The translations under genes and the position numbers were made by a program. From Adiantum capillus-veneris (Eukaryota; Streptophyta; Polypodiopsida; Polypodiales; Pteridaceae), in NCBI GenBank assembly GCA_014529385.2, contig CM043944.1:54412268-54476267 (forward strand): a DNA stretch of 64,000 nucleotides. The letters run 5' to 3'. A model generated the notes under the pieces. The model made no database searches and was not told where the DNA came from. It saw only the letters and a program-made list of their open reading frames with translations. Below, piece by piece: positions 45,901 through 57,731 of the stretch (within the stretch, counting starts at the first letter, position 1; each line of letters opens with the position of its first letter).

Positions 45901-46179
45901 AAATGTGTCTGAATGAAGCATCTCAAACAAGCTCGAAAAAGAACCATCTATTAAGAAATGCTGATGACCTTCTATATCCCACTGTGGTTGCAGCAAGACT
46001 TTTGTTAGGCCACAATCACTTTCAATAAGAGCAGATAGTGACTGAAAATGGCAAGATGGAGGCAGCAAACTCTGCAAATAGTAAGCACTAAGCAACAATG
46101 AGTTTCCCTTCAACTGAATGTCACGGTTGACTATCTGACCACCAACCTTGCAAGTTATTGTTACTTTCATGTTGGACAT
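42919..46179 (-). pseudogene. MULE transposase gene, about five exons
   Basis: Exons by GT/AG: 46179-45059, 44976-44662, 44573-44099, 44004-43278, and a last one of about 43233-42919. Exon 1 (374 codons) ends in a Cys/His zinc-binding module (CHYCQKVVTC, CPCKIYYVFPRDG, IHVGKHCH) resembling the WRKY-GCM1-type domain of MULE transposases. Exon 2 holds DFTHRIDGWATMS and exon 3 FMSDEASANWN and ERSCLFHWEQSLHKYAK, the likely RNase-H-like catalytic core; HFDF and MSDE supply two candidate acidic residues. Exon 4 ends in a basic AT-hook-like NHRGRPKKIKF. In-frame stops: TGA at the end of exon 2 and TAG in exon 3. TIRs and the 9-bp duplication support transposase identity more than the motifs do. Confidence 0.65.
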
Positions 46180-46509
46180 ATTCTCTCAAGCAACAGATTA
46201 CAGGGTGGAGATGCGAGACAACTGCGGTGGAATAAGTGAAGGTTAATGAAAGTGGTGAAAGTTAATGAAAGATGTGAAGGTTAATGAAAGTGAAAGATTG
46301 GTAGGTAGACGAAAAGACAGTTGCATAAGATCTTGTGACGGCTCAAAGAATAATGAAAATCATAATTGAAGAAGTGCATTTAATATATGATGGTTCTGAA
46401 TGTATGTGCAGTGGAATATGTCGTCAAATTTGAGGGGCCATTTAATTTCTAAATGGTGGTTCAAGGACTGCATTTAATGCAGTCTAATAGTGTCTTCATC
46501 TTTTGTGTA

Positions 46510-46552
<43 letters not shown>

Positions 46553-47406
46553 CTATATATATGATTGTGTGAGTGTGTGTATAAAAAACGTAACATTCTA
46601 TATGACTGACTTTGTATAAAAAACGTAGCAATTTTTTTAGTTAAGTTATATATATGATTCCATCTTACCATTTTATATATATGTGTGTGTGTTTTTGGTA
46701 GTGTGTATATATAATTATTTTAGTTAAGTTATATACATTACTGTGCGCGTGTATAAATGATTTTGTGGGTGTGTGTAAACAACGTAGCATTTTATTAAGT
46801 TAAGATATTTAAGTTAAGTGTATGTGCACATAGTTTAAGTTAAGATATTTTTAAGTTGAGTGTATGTGCATTTTTTTAAGTTAAGATATTTAAGTTGAGT
46901 GCATGTGCACATAAGATATTTAACTGTGCACATAGTTTTTACATTTTGTGTGTGTGTGTGTGTGTGTGCATGACTTAACTTTAAGAATGCTACGTTTTTT
47001 ATACACACAAACACATACGATCATTTTTTTAAATATATGGTTGTGTGTGTGTAAAAAACATAGTATTTTTTTAGTAAAACTATATATATGAATCCATTTT
47101 GTGTATATCTTTATGTGTGTATATACATATATATATATAAATGAATGTGTGTGTGTGAGTGTTTATACCACAATATCATTTTTGTAATATATGGTGTGTG
47201 TGAAAAAAGTAGTAGTTGAGATGAAAGTGGAGTGAAGTTTAAATGGAGTTTTAATTGAGATTGAAGTGGAGTGAAGTGAAAGTGAAGTTTTTCTGTGAAG
47301 AAGGAGATGAAAGTGGAGTTTTGCTGTGAAGAAGAAGGAGTAAGAGAAGACAAGGTACTGTGTGTGTGTGTGTGTGTGTGTGTAGATTTTCTACTCACGT
47401 GTGTGT

Positions 47407-47499
47407 GCTTACCTGCGCACGCTCGCCCGACCGGAGGAGGTCCAATGGAGCTTCCATTGGACCTCCTCCGGTGGATCGGGCGAGCGTGTCCAGGTAAGC
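47407..47499. repeat. Imperfect inverted repeat (hairpin), arms about 45 bp
   Basis: Left arm 47407-47449 (GCTTACCTGCGCACGCTCG to GGTCCAATGGA) and right arm 47453-47499 (TCCATTGGACC to CAGGTAAGC) pair with two mismatches and one 4-base bulge around a 3-base loop. The outer flanks are (GT)n and (CA)n, which also pair and lengthen the stem. It is much richer in G and C than its surroundings. Confidence 0.9.
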
Positions 47500-47529
47500 A
47501 CACACACACACACACACTCACACACACAC

Positions 47530-48480
47530 AGTGATACACACACATCAAAAGACTTGCACACATAGCACAAACACACACACATTCATGTATATGCACACAC
47601 ATTACACTTGCATACACACACATACATACATACATACACCCACATATATAAACACTTGCATTCACAACATCAACACACTTGCATACATACACACATACAC
47701 ATATAAACACTTGCATTCACAACATCAACACACTTGCATACATAGCATAAACACACACACAATCATGCATACATACACACACATATTACACTTACATTCA
47801 CACACACACACAATCATGCATACATCCACACACACACACACATATAAACACTTGCATTCACACACATCAACACACTTGCATACACACATATTAAACACAC
47901 TTAGAGTAACAATTACAATGATGTAAGAACAGGTCATTGTAGAGAAGAGGTTTACAAATGTCAAAGTGGATTTGTATTTTTCCTTGCCATGAGCAAATTG
48001 AGAATGGTTTTTTTTGTAATTTGCATTTTACGCCGTTATGCTGCCAAAATTTAGAATTTTATATTTGTATTTTCAAGCATATACACACATACACATATAT
48101 AAACACTTTTATTCACAACATCAACACACTTGCATACACACACATATTACACTTACATTCACACACATATAATCATGTACACATCCACTTGCATACACAC
48201 ACATACATACATACATACATACATACACCCACATATATAAACACTTGCATTCACAACATCAACACACTTGCATACATACACACATACACATATATAAACA
48301 CTTGCATTCACAAGATCAACACACTTGCATACATAGCACAAACACATACACAATCATGCATAAAGACACACACATATTACACTTACATTCACACACACAA
48401 TCATGCATACATCCATACACACACACATATAAACACTTGCATTCACACACTTTAACACACTTGCATACACACTTACAGTA
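47530..48480. repeat. Minisatellite of CA-rich units
   Basis: Units combining ACACTTGCATTCACAACATC, AACACACTTGCATACATA and CACACAATCATGCATACAT recur many times. ORFs rich in His, Thr and Tyr (plus) or Cys, Val and Met (minus) are translations of the repeat. Confidence 0.9.
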
Positions 48481-48650
48481 ACAATTACAATGATGTAAGA
48501 ACAGGTCGTTGTAGAGAAGAGGTATACAAATGTCAAAGTGGATTTGTATTTTTCCTTGCCATGAGCAAGTTGAGAATGTTTTTTTTTTAGTTTGCATTTT
48601 ACGCCATTATGCTACCGAAATTTAGAATTTTATATTTGTATTGTCATTGC
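47905..48650. repeat. Direct repeat, two copies about 170 bp, 570 bp apart
   Basis: GTAACAATTACAATGATGTA at about 47907 and 48477 opens a block that runs through CATTTTACGCCGTTATGCT to TAGAATTTTATATTTGTATT in both copies, with few differences. Its last part recurs downstream of the methyltransferase-like gene (52040-52450). Confidence 0.85.
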
Positions 48651-48684
48651 TAAGAAGATTTTTGTTGTTTGTGGTTAATAGATT

Positions 48685-51600
48685 ATGGCTCGTACACCAT
48701 CTAAACGTGGCAGGACAGGTATCTCTCAAAGTAAGTTCAAATACATTAAGCTATTTCTTTTCTTTTCTTTTGTCTCATCATACTCACTAAACTATTTGTG
48801 TTCTTATTGTTTTTTGCTTGTAGGAGTAGGATACACATTAAGGTCTGGCACTACAGGGCATAGGGCCAATGCACGATCTTCCATTGCTTCTTCCAATGTC
48901 CATCGAAAGGACAAGATTGGATTCGATGGATAGAGGTAGAGCTTGCTTGTGAGAAGAAGGCATCTAAAGGGAGTTGGTACAACGCTCCTGCTCTTTTATT
49001 AGCAATGCTCATATGGAAGGTATATTTTTTTGCCTTAAAGTACACTTTTTATGTAATTTCTAAAGCTTGACATTATTTTGTAAAATCTTACTTTTTTTTT
49101 TCATTTGCTTTACAAAAGGAAGACTTTGACTTGTCTCTTATTAAAGAGATGCAAGAGATCAATGATCCCTCGATTTCACTGCCAGAAAAGGAAATGGTTG
49201 CTCGAGGAAGAGTAGAAAAAATATTCAAAGAAAGAGCTTATAAGGTAAACACTTTCTCTTCTCCCCGTTTATGTTTGAATTTCTACAAAATTGTAAGTTG
49301 ACATGTCATTTGAATTTGATATATTTGATTGAAAAATTGATTTGATTTGATCTCGTGCTAATGTAACATAGATGTTGACCATTGCCAACCCCGCCAATGG
49401 CCAAGGGTTCTTCTCTTTATTATTTAACTTCAATTGGATAAGAGAAAAGGATCAAGTGGGCCTTACAAGAGACAAAGTCCACTCTTTGGCAACTTCTAAA
49501 ATATCACCAGAGAGGTAATAATTTTTGGATAAAAAATACACATGAAATCAACAAATGAATCAATGCATTTATGGTTTGTTTATTGTTTGCTCTATAGGAA
49601 AAAGGAAATATTGCACTCTTTGATGCATTGCCGTGTAGATGATGCTACTTCTGAGCGTTATATTAGTGCTATGAAATTTAGAATGTACTTGTGTAAAGAG
49701 TGGTATTGGGGAAGTATCTTGAAGCAATGCTTAAGGATCAAAGGGAAAATGATTGAAGAAATGCCGGAGGGCTTTGAAGCATGGTTTCATCACCAATTGA
49801 GGGACCACATTGATAAAGCTTTTGTGGAGCTTTGGAGTAAGCTCAACACAAAAGAGTCGGATGAAAAAATTCCAGAGCTTATGGAATCTTCAAGGAGAGT
49901 ATTATTCAAGTAATACAATTGATATCTTTATGGTTGTTATTCTATTTTTTACTTAGAGTTTGTATAATAAATAAGTCACTTAGGAAAGGAGCTCAAATAA
50001 AGTTAACTGCATTTTATGTAGATGGCTAATTCAGCTTTACGATCAAACTTTGTTGGAGAAGTTGTCAATTGCTGTTGAAAGTTGGAGGGACCTCTCTTGT
50101 GAAGAGTGTATGTATCCACTATGGATGAGAGATTATGGTTTGGTTGCTTGGGAAATTGAGTATTGTCCTTGGTGGCTAGATTACACTCGAGGCACCTACC
50201 CACGTGATGAAGGGAACTTATATAAAGATTATTTTTGGCATTTATAAAAACTACAAAATTGTTAAAGTGCTCATACTATTTAGATTATGTTTGTGAGAAA
50301 TATATTTTTGTTTGCTTTAGAGCACGTTCTTGAAAGAAATGAAAATGGTATTGAGGAGATTGGCTCAGCTTCCAAGAAAGCCACCTGTTCGAAAAGAGTA
50401 AACAATAGTACAATCTCCTCTATAAAGAAACGATTGGATTTTGTTAGATCCAAGAAGCCCAAGAAGTCTTCCAAAAAGAACCAAAAAGGTGCTCAAGGCC
50501 CCACAGGTAAACTTGCTTGTATAGATATCTAGCTGTCACTTTCTTTCTACTCAACAATTCTTGATGAAATATTTTATTTTCTGATTATGCAGTGCCTTCC
50601 ATAGATTGTGATGTGAACGTTATTGGGAACATGCTAGATGTTTACAAATTTCTCTCGATGATAAGAAATGGTAAACACATGTGAAAATAAAGACTAACTA
50701 TGTGTGGTGTGTGTTGTGAATGTTTGAAATACATTTATTTGATCGTATGCAGGATCTTGGATTTTCTTCATTCAGCCCATGTTGATGGGGAAAAGAGCAA
50801 TGAAGTGGTCTCTCTTTTATTTGCGGATTTTCCAACAAACTTTAAAGTTGAAAATTTTTCAGAGAACAAGGTATGCATCCTTCAAAACCACAATGGACAG
50901 TCTATGATAGTTTTGGAACTTTAATTAAATTAACAATGCGTATTATGCAGGTCCCTCCATGGAATCAATTCTCTCGAAAATTAAGTAAGAAAGTGGCCGT
51001 AATAGCTTCAAAGTATGTGGCAGACAATGGGTGGTACATCACCCTAAGCTCCACTGATCACTTTGGCATTGTGTCTAGCCATGCCATCGAGATGGGATTC
51101 AAAATGATGCACACCATCCTTATTTTGATCCCCGATGGTTATGTGCAAAAGACCATTGAGATTGAGAGAGTAAGTAAATTTATTTGTTGATTGAAAAGCA
51201 TGCTTGTAGTTTTCTTCAATTAGATCACATTCTAGTTGTAATTTGTAGGTGGAAACACTATTGCTCGGATTGTTTTATCGTAAGGGTCAACGTCCTATCT
51301 ACGATCGACGAGATGGAGAGAGCGTGGACAACAACTCTTTCGATGCCAAGTCCGGAATACTGGTGGAGCGCGTCGACGGAGAGTACATTGGAGGACACGC
51401 TCTTAGAGGTGCCGCCGAGCGTAGCCTTGACTTCTTTCGGTAAGAATATATGCTTCCTACTATGCGTTATTGGACTATGTTACATAAAGTAAAAATACGC
51501 ATATTTTTTGCTTTTTTTAGCTGGCTTGTGCGGACATTTACTGCGGAGCACACCTACATTGTTGATATGTTTTCTGGATGTGGTGGCTTGGGCAATGTTT

Positions 51601-51770
51601 GCGTTGAGTTATCTAGAAACTGTCTCTGCATAGATAGTGATCCAGAGGTCTTCCATCAACATCTTTCACGCTTCAAGGCTCCATGTGTACGTGCTATTTC
51701 AGCAGTTGATGCAGATAGCGATGAGGAGACTGATTGGCAACAATATGAGCCCGGATCACATTGCCCTTGA
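48685..51770 (+). CDS. DNA methyltransferase-like gene (beta-class N4/N6 layout), about 12 exons
   Basis: Exons by GT/AG: 48685-48730, about 48831-49019, 49119-49244, 49372-49514, 49598-49909, 50022-50203, 50321-50506, 50593-50670, 50776-50870, 50951-51169, 51249-51439, 51521-51770. From the end of exon 2 all phases fit and no stop interrupts. The C-terminal part has a beta-class order: a motif IV-like VVSLLFADFPTN (exon 9), a central region with NGWYITLSS and GLFYRKGQ, then SLDFFRWLVRTF leading to an SAM-binding motif I YIVDMFSGCGGLGN with an acidic strand LCIDSDPEVF (exon 12). The N-terminal half (exons 2-6, Trp-rich, WWLDYTRGTYP) is unknown to me; exon 7 encodes a basic Lys/Ser linker. One frame change within exon 2 (about 48900) needs checking. 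Motif IV departs from DPPY, so activity is uncertain. It is carried inside the MULE and transcribed away from the transposase. Confidence 0.65.
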
Positions 51771-52009
51771 TTGACATCAACATTGGTATTATCTATCATT
51801 TTTTCTAGTTTGTGATTTTTATGGAACGACATGTGACCATGGTGTTTGGGTGCCACTTTTTTGGTATTACTGAAGACATGTTGTTGGTGTTGATCGTCCT
51901 TATCAATTCAGCCATGATTTCATATTTATTATACTAGATAGAAGTTTGTTGAGAGCTTTGGATTTACCAAAGTAATATACCAACATATGCTTTTCTCCTT
52001 ATGTAATTT

Positions 52010-52470
52010 CTTCTTCCCGTGAGCATTCGCCGCTGCACGGAAGCAAGTATGGAATGGGAATTTTTTTAGTTTGAATTTTCATACCGTTATGCTACTGAAA
52101 TTTTGATTGCTTATCAATATCATCATGCTTTTTGTTCATGTTTGAAAACATAATCATGATTTCACGTATACAGAAAAGTTAGTCAAGCTTCACGGAAGCA
52201 AGTATGGAATGGAAAATTTTTTTGTTTGTATTTTCCCGCCGTTATGCTGTCAAAATTTTGATTGCTTGTGAATATAATCATGCTTTTTGTTCATGTTTAG
52301 AAACATAATCATGGTTTCATGTATACACAAAAGTTAGGCAAGCTTCACGGAAGCAAGTATAGAATAGGAAAGCTTAACAAAAGTTAGGCAAGCTTTCACA
52401 GAAGCAAGTATGGAATGGTTTTATTTTTATTTTTCACGTTGTTATGCTGTCAAAATTTCATTTGCTTGTC
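52010..52470 (+). repeat. Tandem repeats, about 160 bp, three to four copies
   Basis: GCTTCACGGAAGCAAGTATG, then a T-rich stretch, then CCGTTATGCT and AAAATTTTGATTGCTT, recur at about 52040, 52200 and 52395. The CGTTATGCT core links them to the direct repeats at 48030 and 48600 upstream of the methyltransferase-like gene. Confidence 0.8.
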
Positions 52471-52479
52471 AGTATTTCT

Positions 52480-53330
52480 TTACACTGTCGGTCTAAGAAT
52501 ATATATAGTTTTATATATAATATTTATATTATATATATAATATCTTTTTATTTATTTATTTATATGTGTGTGTTTATGTACATAAGGAGATCTTCAACTC
52601 GGTAAAGTGTTTTTAAGTACTTGTTTATACAATATATATAGTTATTTATACGTGTGTGTTTATGTACGTATGCAGTTCTTCAACTCAGTAAAGTGTTCTT
52701 AATTACTATTTTATATGCAAGAGTCTATGCGTGTTTCATTACTTTGAGGTCTTCGCCCAAACAAGTACAACCATCAATATTTTTTAGATTCCTAGTTTCA
52801 AATTGGCTTATTAGGCATTCATCCTTGTTTGCAACAACACCTACATGGACAGGAAAGTATATTCTACTAAAAGTAGGGTAAATACTAAAGACATGCTCAT
52901 CTTTTTCTTGCATTATATAAAAAAGTCACATAGATTTTCTTTAAATTCTCTGCTTTCAAACAGCTTGTAGTTACATTTGACGGTTCAGTTTAGCTACAAG
53001 ATATCAACAATACCCTAAATTATGACAGATCTTGAAGATGTGTTAGTAGACCAGGCCGATTAAAAGTATCACCGCTACTTCAATAATAATAAGTCAGACA
53101 GAGACATATGAATTATTCTCGCCAAGGCACTGAAGAGTGGAACACCATCATATAGTTAAAATAAGCATCATATAATTAAAATAAGTTTTTTACATGATTA
53201 CGTAGGGAATCAAACCTGCACACACACACACACACACACAGAGTACAACTTGCATCACACTAGTACAATTTATCATGTGCTAGTGCATATTTATTTAACT
53301 ATATTATTTAGTGCATAATTATTTAAATCT
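52480..53330. other. AT-rich MULE interior, no gene seen
   Basis: Includes (TA)-rich sequence at 52500-52560, a partial direct repeat (TTCAACTC.GTAAAGTGTT near 52592 and 52679) and (CA)n at 53220-53240. The ORF at 52654-52881 has no recognisable features. Confidence 0.4.
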
Positions 53331-53334
53331 TGCC

Positions 53335-53691
53335 TCAATCTTGTACCACATTAGAGCCAGAGATGTCGACCAGGTTGATTGTGCGTTTGCAGACAAGCAA
53401 ATGGTCAATCTCCACCTGTAAAGCGGCCCTTCGAGAGCTATCTATGTACCCCCATGTCTCCCACTTTCCCAGAGCTTCTCGCATTGTCTCAAAGCCATCA
53501 TTGAGTTCCTGGTCTCCGGTGTTGCGAGCGCGATTAAGGTGGTTGAACATCCAGATCGCCTTGTTTGTCTCACGCTCTCTTTGTGTAAACGTCTTCTTTT
53601 CTTCAAGGGGTGCATTGGGGGGGAGTTTGTGAAGCTCTTCATGGATTTTTGCAACTACCTCATTACCAGTACTAGCATATCCTATAGGCAT
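53335..53691 (-). CDS. Small uncharacterised ORF of the MULE (118 codons)
   Basis: An intact, intronless frame, ATG to TGA, in a stretch less AT-rich than its flanks. The product is hydrophilic and looks helical, with many charged residues (KIHEELHKLPPNAPLEEKKT, then REALGKWETWGYIDSSRRAA). It has no signal peptide, no membrane segment and no Cys/His cluster. The composition looks like real protein, unlike the repeat-derived ORFs around it. It lies between the methyltransferase-like gene and the right end and is convergent with that gene. Function unknown; it could be a MULE accessory protein or the remains of a captured host exon. Confidence 0.5.
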   Translation of the reverse strand: MPIGYASTGNEVVAKIHEELHKLPPNAPLEEKKTFTQRERETNKAIWMFNHLNRARNTGDQELNDGFETMREALGKWETWGYIDSSRRAALQVEIDHLLVCKRTINLVDISGSNVVQD

Positions 53692-54119
53692 TGTATAAGT
53701 ACAGGAACATTTATATGGTGCTTGCCTTGTAACATTTATATAGGCTAAAGCACCATGCTCTCAAAAAGCATTGATAGTGATGGAAGAGTGGCATGTGTTA
53801 GTGACATGAGGGGTCCCACGCAGCATATGCTAACTGCTAAATTGGAGCGTGCAATAATATATGCATGATTTGTCAATATGAATATTATAATCGTCTACTA
53901 CTCCACCACTAACTTTTAAAGTGGGGTGTGCAATAAAATATGCATGATTTGTCTCACTACAATTATTATTCCCCCATAAGATTTATAAGAATCTAAAAGT
54001 GCAATGAGTAGACAACACTAACTGCCTCTCTAAGGGCTCGGGAAACACTATGATTATTATTCTTCTATGAATACTATAGGCATATAATAGTGCAATGAGT
54101 AACCACCACAAACTGCCTC

Positions 54120-54890
<771 letters not shown>

Positions 54891-55070
54891 GGTACTCTCA
54901 CACCCCGATCCTATCTCTATTTCACAAGTATGTTTTTCTCTCTCCGTCTAATCCTTCTTCTTCTCTCTCCTCCCCTCGGTACTTATTTAACATACCACAA
55001 CGCCACCTTAGAGAGCATACATATGAGTGGAATCCATGCTTCTATAAACTCGAAAAAGCATCACCTGTAG

Positions 55071-55112
55071 CAAAAAAACATGAATTGATTAACTCGCAAA
55101 TAAAATTAACCC
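55071..55112 (-). repeat. Right terminal inverted repeat of the MULE
   Basis: Partner of 41744-41785. It ends in TTAACCC, followed by the AAATAAAAT duplication. Confidence 0.85.
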
Positions 55113-55121
55113 AAATAAAAT

Positions 55122-56744
55122 CACCATGAGAGGTAGACACATGCATATGTAATGAAGCAAAAGAGATTTGGAGTGAGAAATTTCTTTAGACCAATTGAAT
55201 AAGTGTGGAGAAACAAACCAATGGTAAATTGAGAATAGAACACTTACTTGATTTCTCGCACACCTTTTAAGGGGAGGACAGACGCTGGCTAACCATCACG
55301 AATTGCGACACTTGAAAGTTTTGAAGATGATTTCATGATCATTAACATAACCATGAGAGAGATCATGATGTATTTACAAGCTATTGAGGTGCTACAAATG
55401 ATTTATTGGGTTGATGGAGTAAGAGATTGTAGAATGGAAAGAGTGGAGAATAGAGTTGCACTTCCTCCAAAGAGGAGGGTTAGGAGGGAGGATGTGAAAG
55501 AGGGAGAGTTGGGGTTTTCTCTACTATTGATCAAGAAACAACATGAAGTTGAAAATATAGGTGTGTGTGTGTGTGTGTCTTTGAGTCTCTCCAAGGGGGG
55601 CTATTTAAAGTTGTGTAGGAGTGGGATTATGCTACACTTAATTAGAGTAAGTGATTAGACCTAATTAAGTGTCCTTTGACCACTCATTGAATATTGGACA
55701 TAAAAGTGACTATTTATTTACCAAAAATATCATTTTAGACCGTGAAGGCTCCATAGGGGTGCATAATGTAGGTGGGCCCCACCATGAGGCCCTACGGGTG
55801 GCTCCTGCGGGGTATCTCAACTTGTCTGTCTTGGCATTTAGAAAGCATCTTTAGGTTGGTCCCATCACATGCAAGTGACCTTGAACACTCATTGCTCTTC
55901 TAGAAGATGAGTAGGGGAAAAATAAGATCTCACCCTCTTGATTTACTTGATTTACAGTTCCCTTTTGCTGCGAATCTGACAGATTTACACTATTTTGACC
56001 ATAACTTTTTACCTGTAGCTCGGAATGACATGCTTCAAAGGCAAAATTGACCTTCTCAACATGTTTGATATGAATTTGGACTATTTTTCACGCCCATGCA
56101 CCAAGGTTTTTGGTTGGGGAGGTCCACACTAGGCTAGGGAACCTTTTGCTTCAAAGTCTTCTTGTATGGGCCCTTTGCTTGTATGCATCCAAGGGGAATC
56201 ATGCTTTTTCAAAAGGCTATGATGCTTAAACAAATAGAGGAGGGCCCAATATTCTTTGCTTGTGAAAAGAATATACAATTGGAGTCTTTTTGAAATGAGA
56301 GAAACTGTATGTATATTCTTAAGAGATATTGGGCCACCTATGTAGGGGGCATAGAAGACTTGTAGAGAGGGACCATAATCTTTGGTAAAGACAAGTGGAG
56401 AGTTGATTTCCATGGGAATTTATCTATATGGGGTGGAAGATGGATATATTATTTTTCTACTACTAATTCACAAGAGGTAAGAAAGTTTGGGGGTATATAG
56501 TTGGTTATTGTATGCTTATTCTATTTACAAAGCAAAAAAGAAAAGGGTGGTAATATAAATATATGACTAAGGTGACATTTTTGGGAAGAGTATAATGTAT
56601 GTGTCGCCACAAAGGTTAAACGAAGAGGGGGAATTTACTCTAGATAACTTAATAGCGTAGAAAAATATATACACATATGAGGAAGAGGACGTCGAGTAGG
56701 CTGACAAATGTTGCAAAAAGATGGTTATCATTTTATGCCACTCA
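55122..56744 (-). repeat. 5' LTR of element 2, inner fragment right of the MULE
   Basis: Matches 33533-35153 and completes the LTR begun at 41285-41743. It ends CCACTCA at 56744, where element 1 pol sequence resumes. Confidence 0.9.
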
Positions 56745-57730
56745 CTGGTTTAGCGTAGGACTTTTGGTGGCCCGTATGATTCTTGCCCGTTATGTGCGTT
56801 AATCGAGCCTTGGGAAACTTTAACAAGACCCAATCGTTTTCTTCAAAGGCTTGGGCTCTTTTGTGCTTGTCAACAACATCCTTTTGCCTTTGCTGTGAGA
56901 TAGAGATAGCATCCTTAATCTTTTGAAAAGATTCTTGTAGGTCTCGGATATACTCATCTGCAGCAAAGATCTTCCCATGTACCTTAAGTAGCAAGGGACT
57001 TTTTTATCTTCCCTCAATTACCTCAAAAGGTGCTTTTCTCGTGGAAGTATGTACAGTGTTATTGTAGGCATACTCCACTAAGGGTAGGTACTTCTCCCAT
57101 TGGGATCTTTGATCTACTTCCGTTACATAGGCTTTTAGTAGATCGAGAATTGTTAGGTTAGCTATTTCACTTTGGCCATCCGTTTGTGGATGATAGGCCG
57201 AAGAGAAGTTTAGCCTTGTTCCTAAATTCTCAAAGAGGCCCTTCTAGAAATTACTGGTCATTCTAGGATCTCTATCCGACACTATGGACATTGGCAAGCC
57301 ATGGTACTTGAAAATTTGTGAAATGAAGAGGGTTTCCATTTGATGGGCTTTGATAGTCTTTTTGATAGGTATAAAATGAGTTTGTTTACTGAACCTGTCT
57401 ACTATCATCCATATTCCCGTATTCCCATGGATAGACTTAGGCAATCCATGGATATGCTCTCCCATGGTGAATTAGGGATTGGCAAGGGTTGAAGCAATCC
57501 AAGTTGATTCCCTCTATCAAATTTTGTCTTTTGGCATACCACACATTTAGAAACATACTCTTGTATGTTCACTTTCATGGTAGGCCAATAGAAATATGTT
57601 TCAATTCCCTTTAACGTAGACTGAATCCCTCTATGCCCCGCATAAGGTGGAGCATGAGATTCATACATTACTTTCTCACGTAGTGAGTTAGTAACACATA
57701 GTCTATTGCCATAGAGAAGATAACCATCTT
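56745..57730 (-). pseudogene. Integrase of element 1 (N-terminal and core part)
   Basis: Decayed frames on the minus strand: 57668-57405 has the end of the zinc-binding region (HAPPYAGHRGIQSTLKGIET, CVVCQKTKFDRG). A frameshift near 57465 leads to 57465-57244 with the first Asp region (IVDRFSKQTHFIPI) and second Asp (SDRDPRMTSNF). After a stop comes TDGQSEIAN with the catalytic Glu, and then after another stop (about 57007) the frame 56994-56745 (VHGKIFAADEYI, then QAFEENDWVLLKFPKARLT). Element 2 interrupts the coding sequence at 56744; the remainder is at 33073-32690. Confidence 0.85.
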
Positions 57731-57731
57731 G

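Larger units (their letters stand above)
46180..48684. promoter_or_regulatory. Divergent intergenic region of the MULE, repeat-filled
   Basis: Separates the transposase (minus) and the methyltransferase-like gene (plus), so it should contain both promoters. It includes AAGTTAATGAAAG direct repeats at 46240-46290, (GT)n/(AT)n at 46510-46560, repeats of AAGTTAAGATATTT with a GTGCACAT motif (46795-46930), a GC-richer hairpin at 47407-47499, and minisatellites of ACACTTGCAT and CACAACATCAACACACTTGC from 47530 to 48480. No TATA box can be singled out in such sequence. Confidence 0.6.

Noticed and set aside
47111-48597. His/Thr/Tyr-rich plus-strand and Cys/Val/Met-rich minus-strand ORFs
   Set aside because: Translations of CA-rich minisatellites.
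50204-50247. Stop after KDYFWHL as the end of the methyltransferase-like gene
   Set aside because: A GT donor at 50204 joins exon 7 (50321) exactly in phase, and the following exons stay open to the methyltransferase motifs.
51521-51770. Reading FSGCGGL as motif I of a C5-cytosine methyltransferase
   Set aside because: In C5 enzymes this motif is near the N-terminus and is followed by PCQ and ENV motifs. Here it lies about 75 residues before the stop with neither motif after it, while an ADFP box precedes it.
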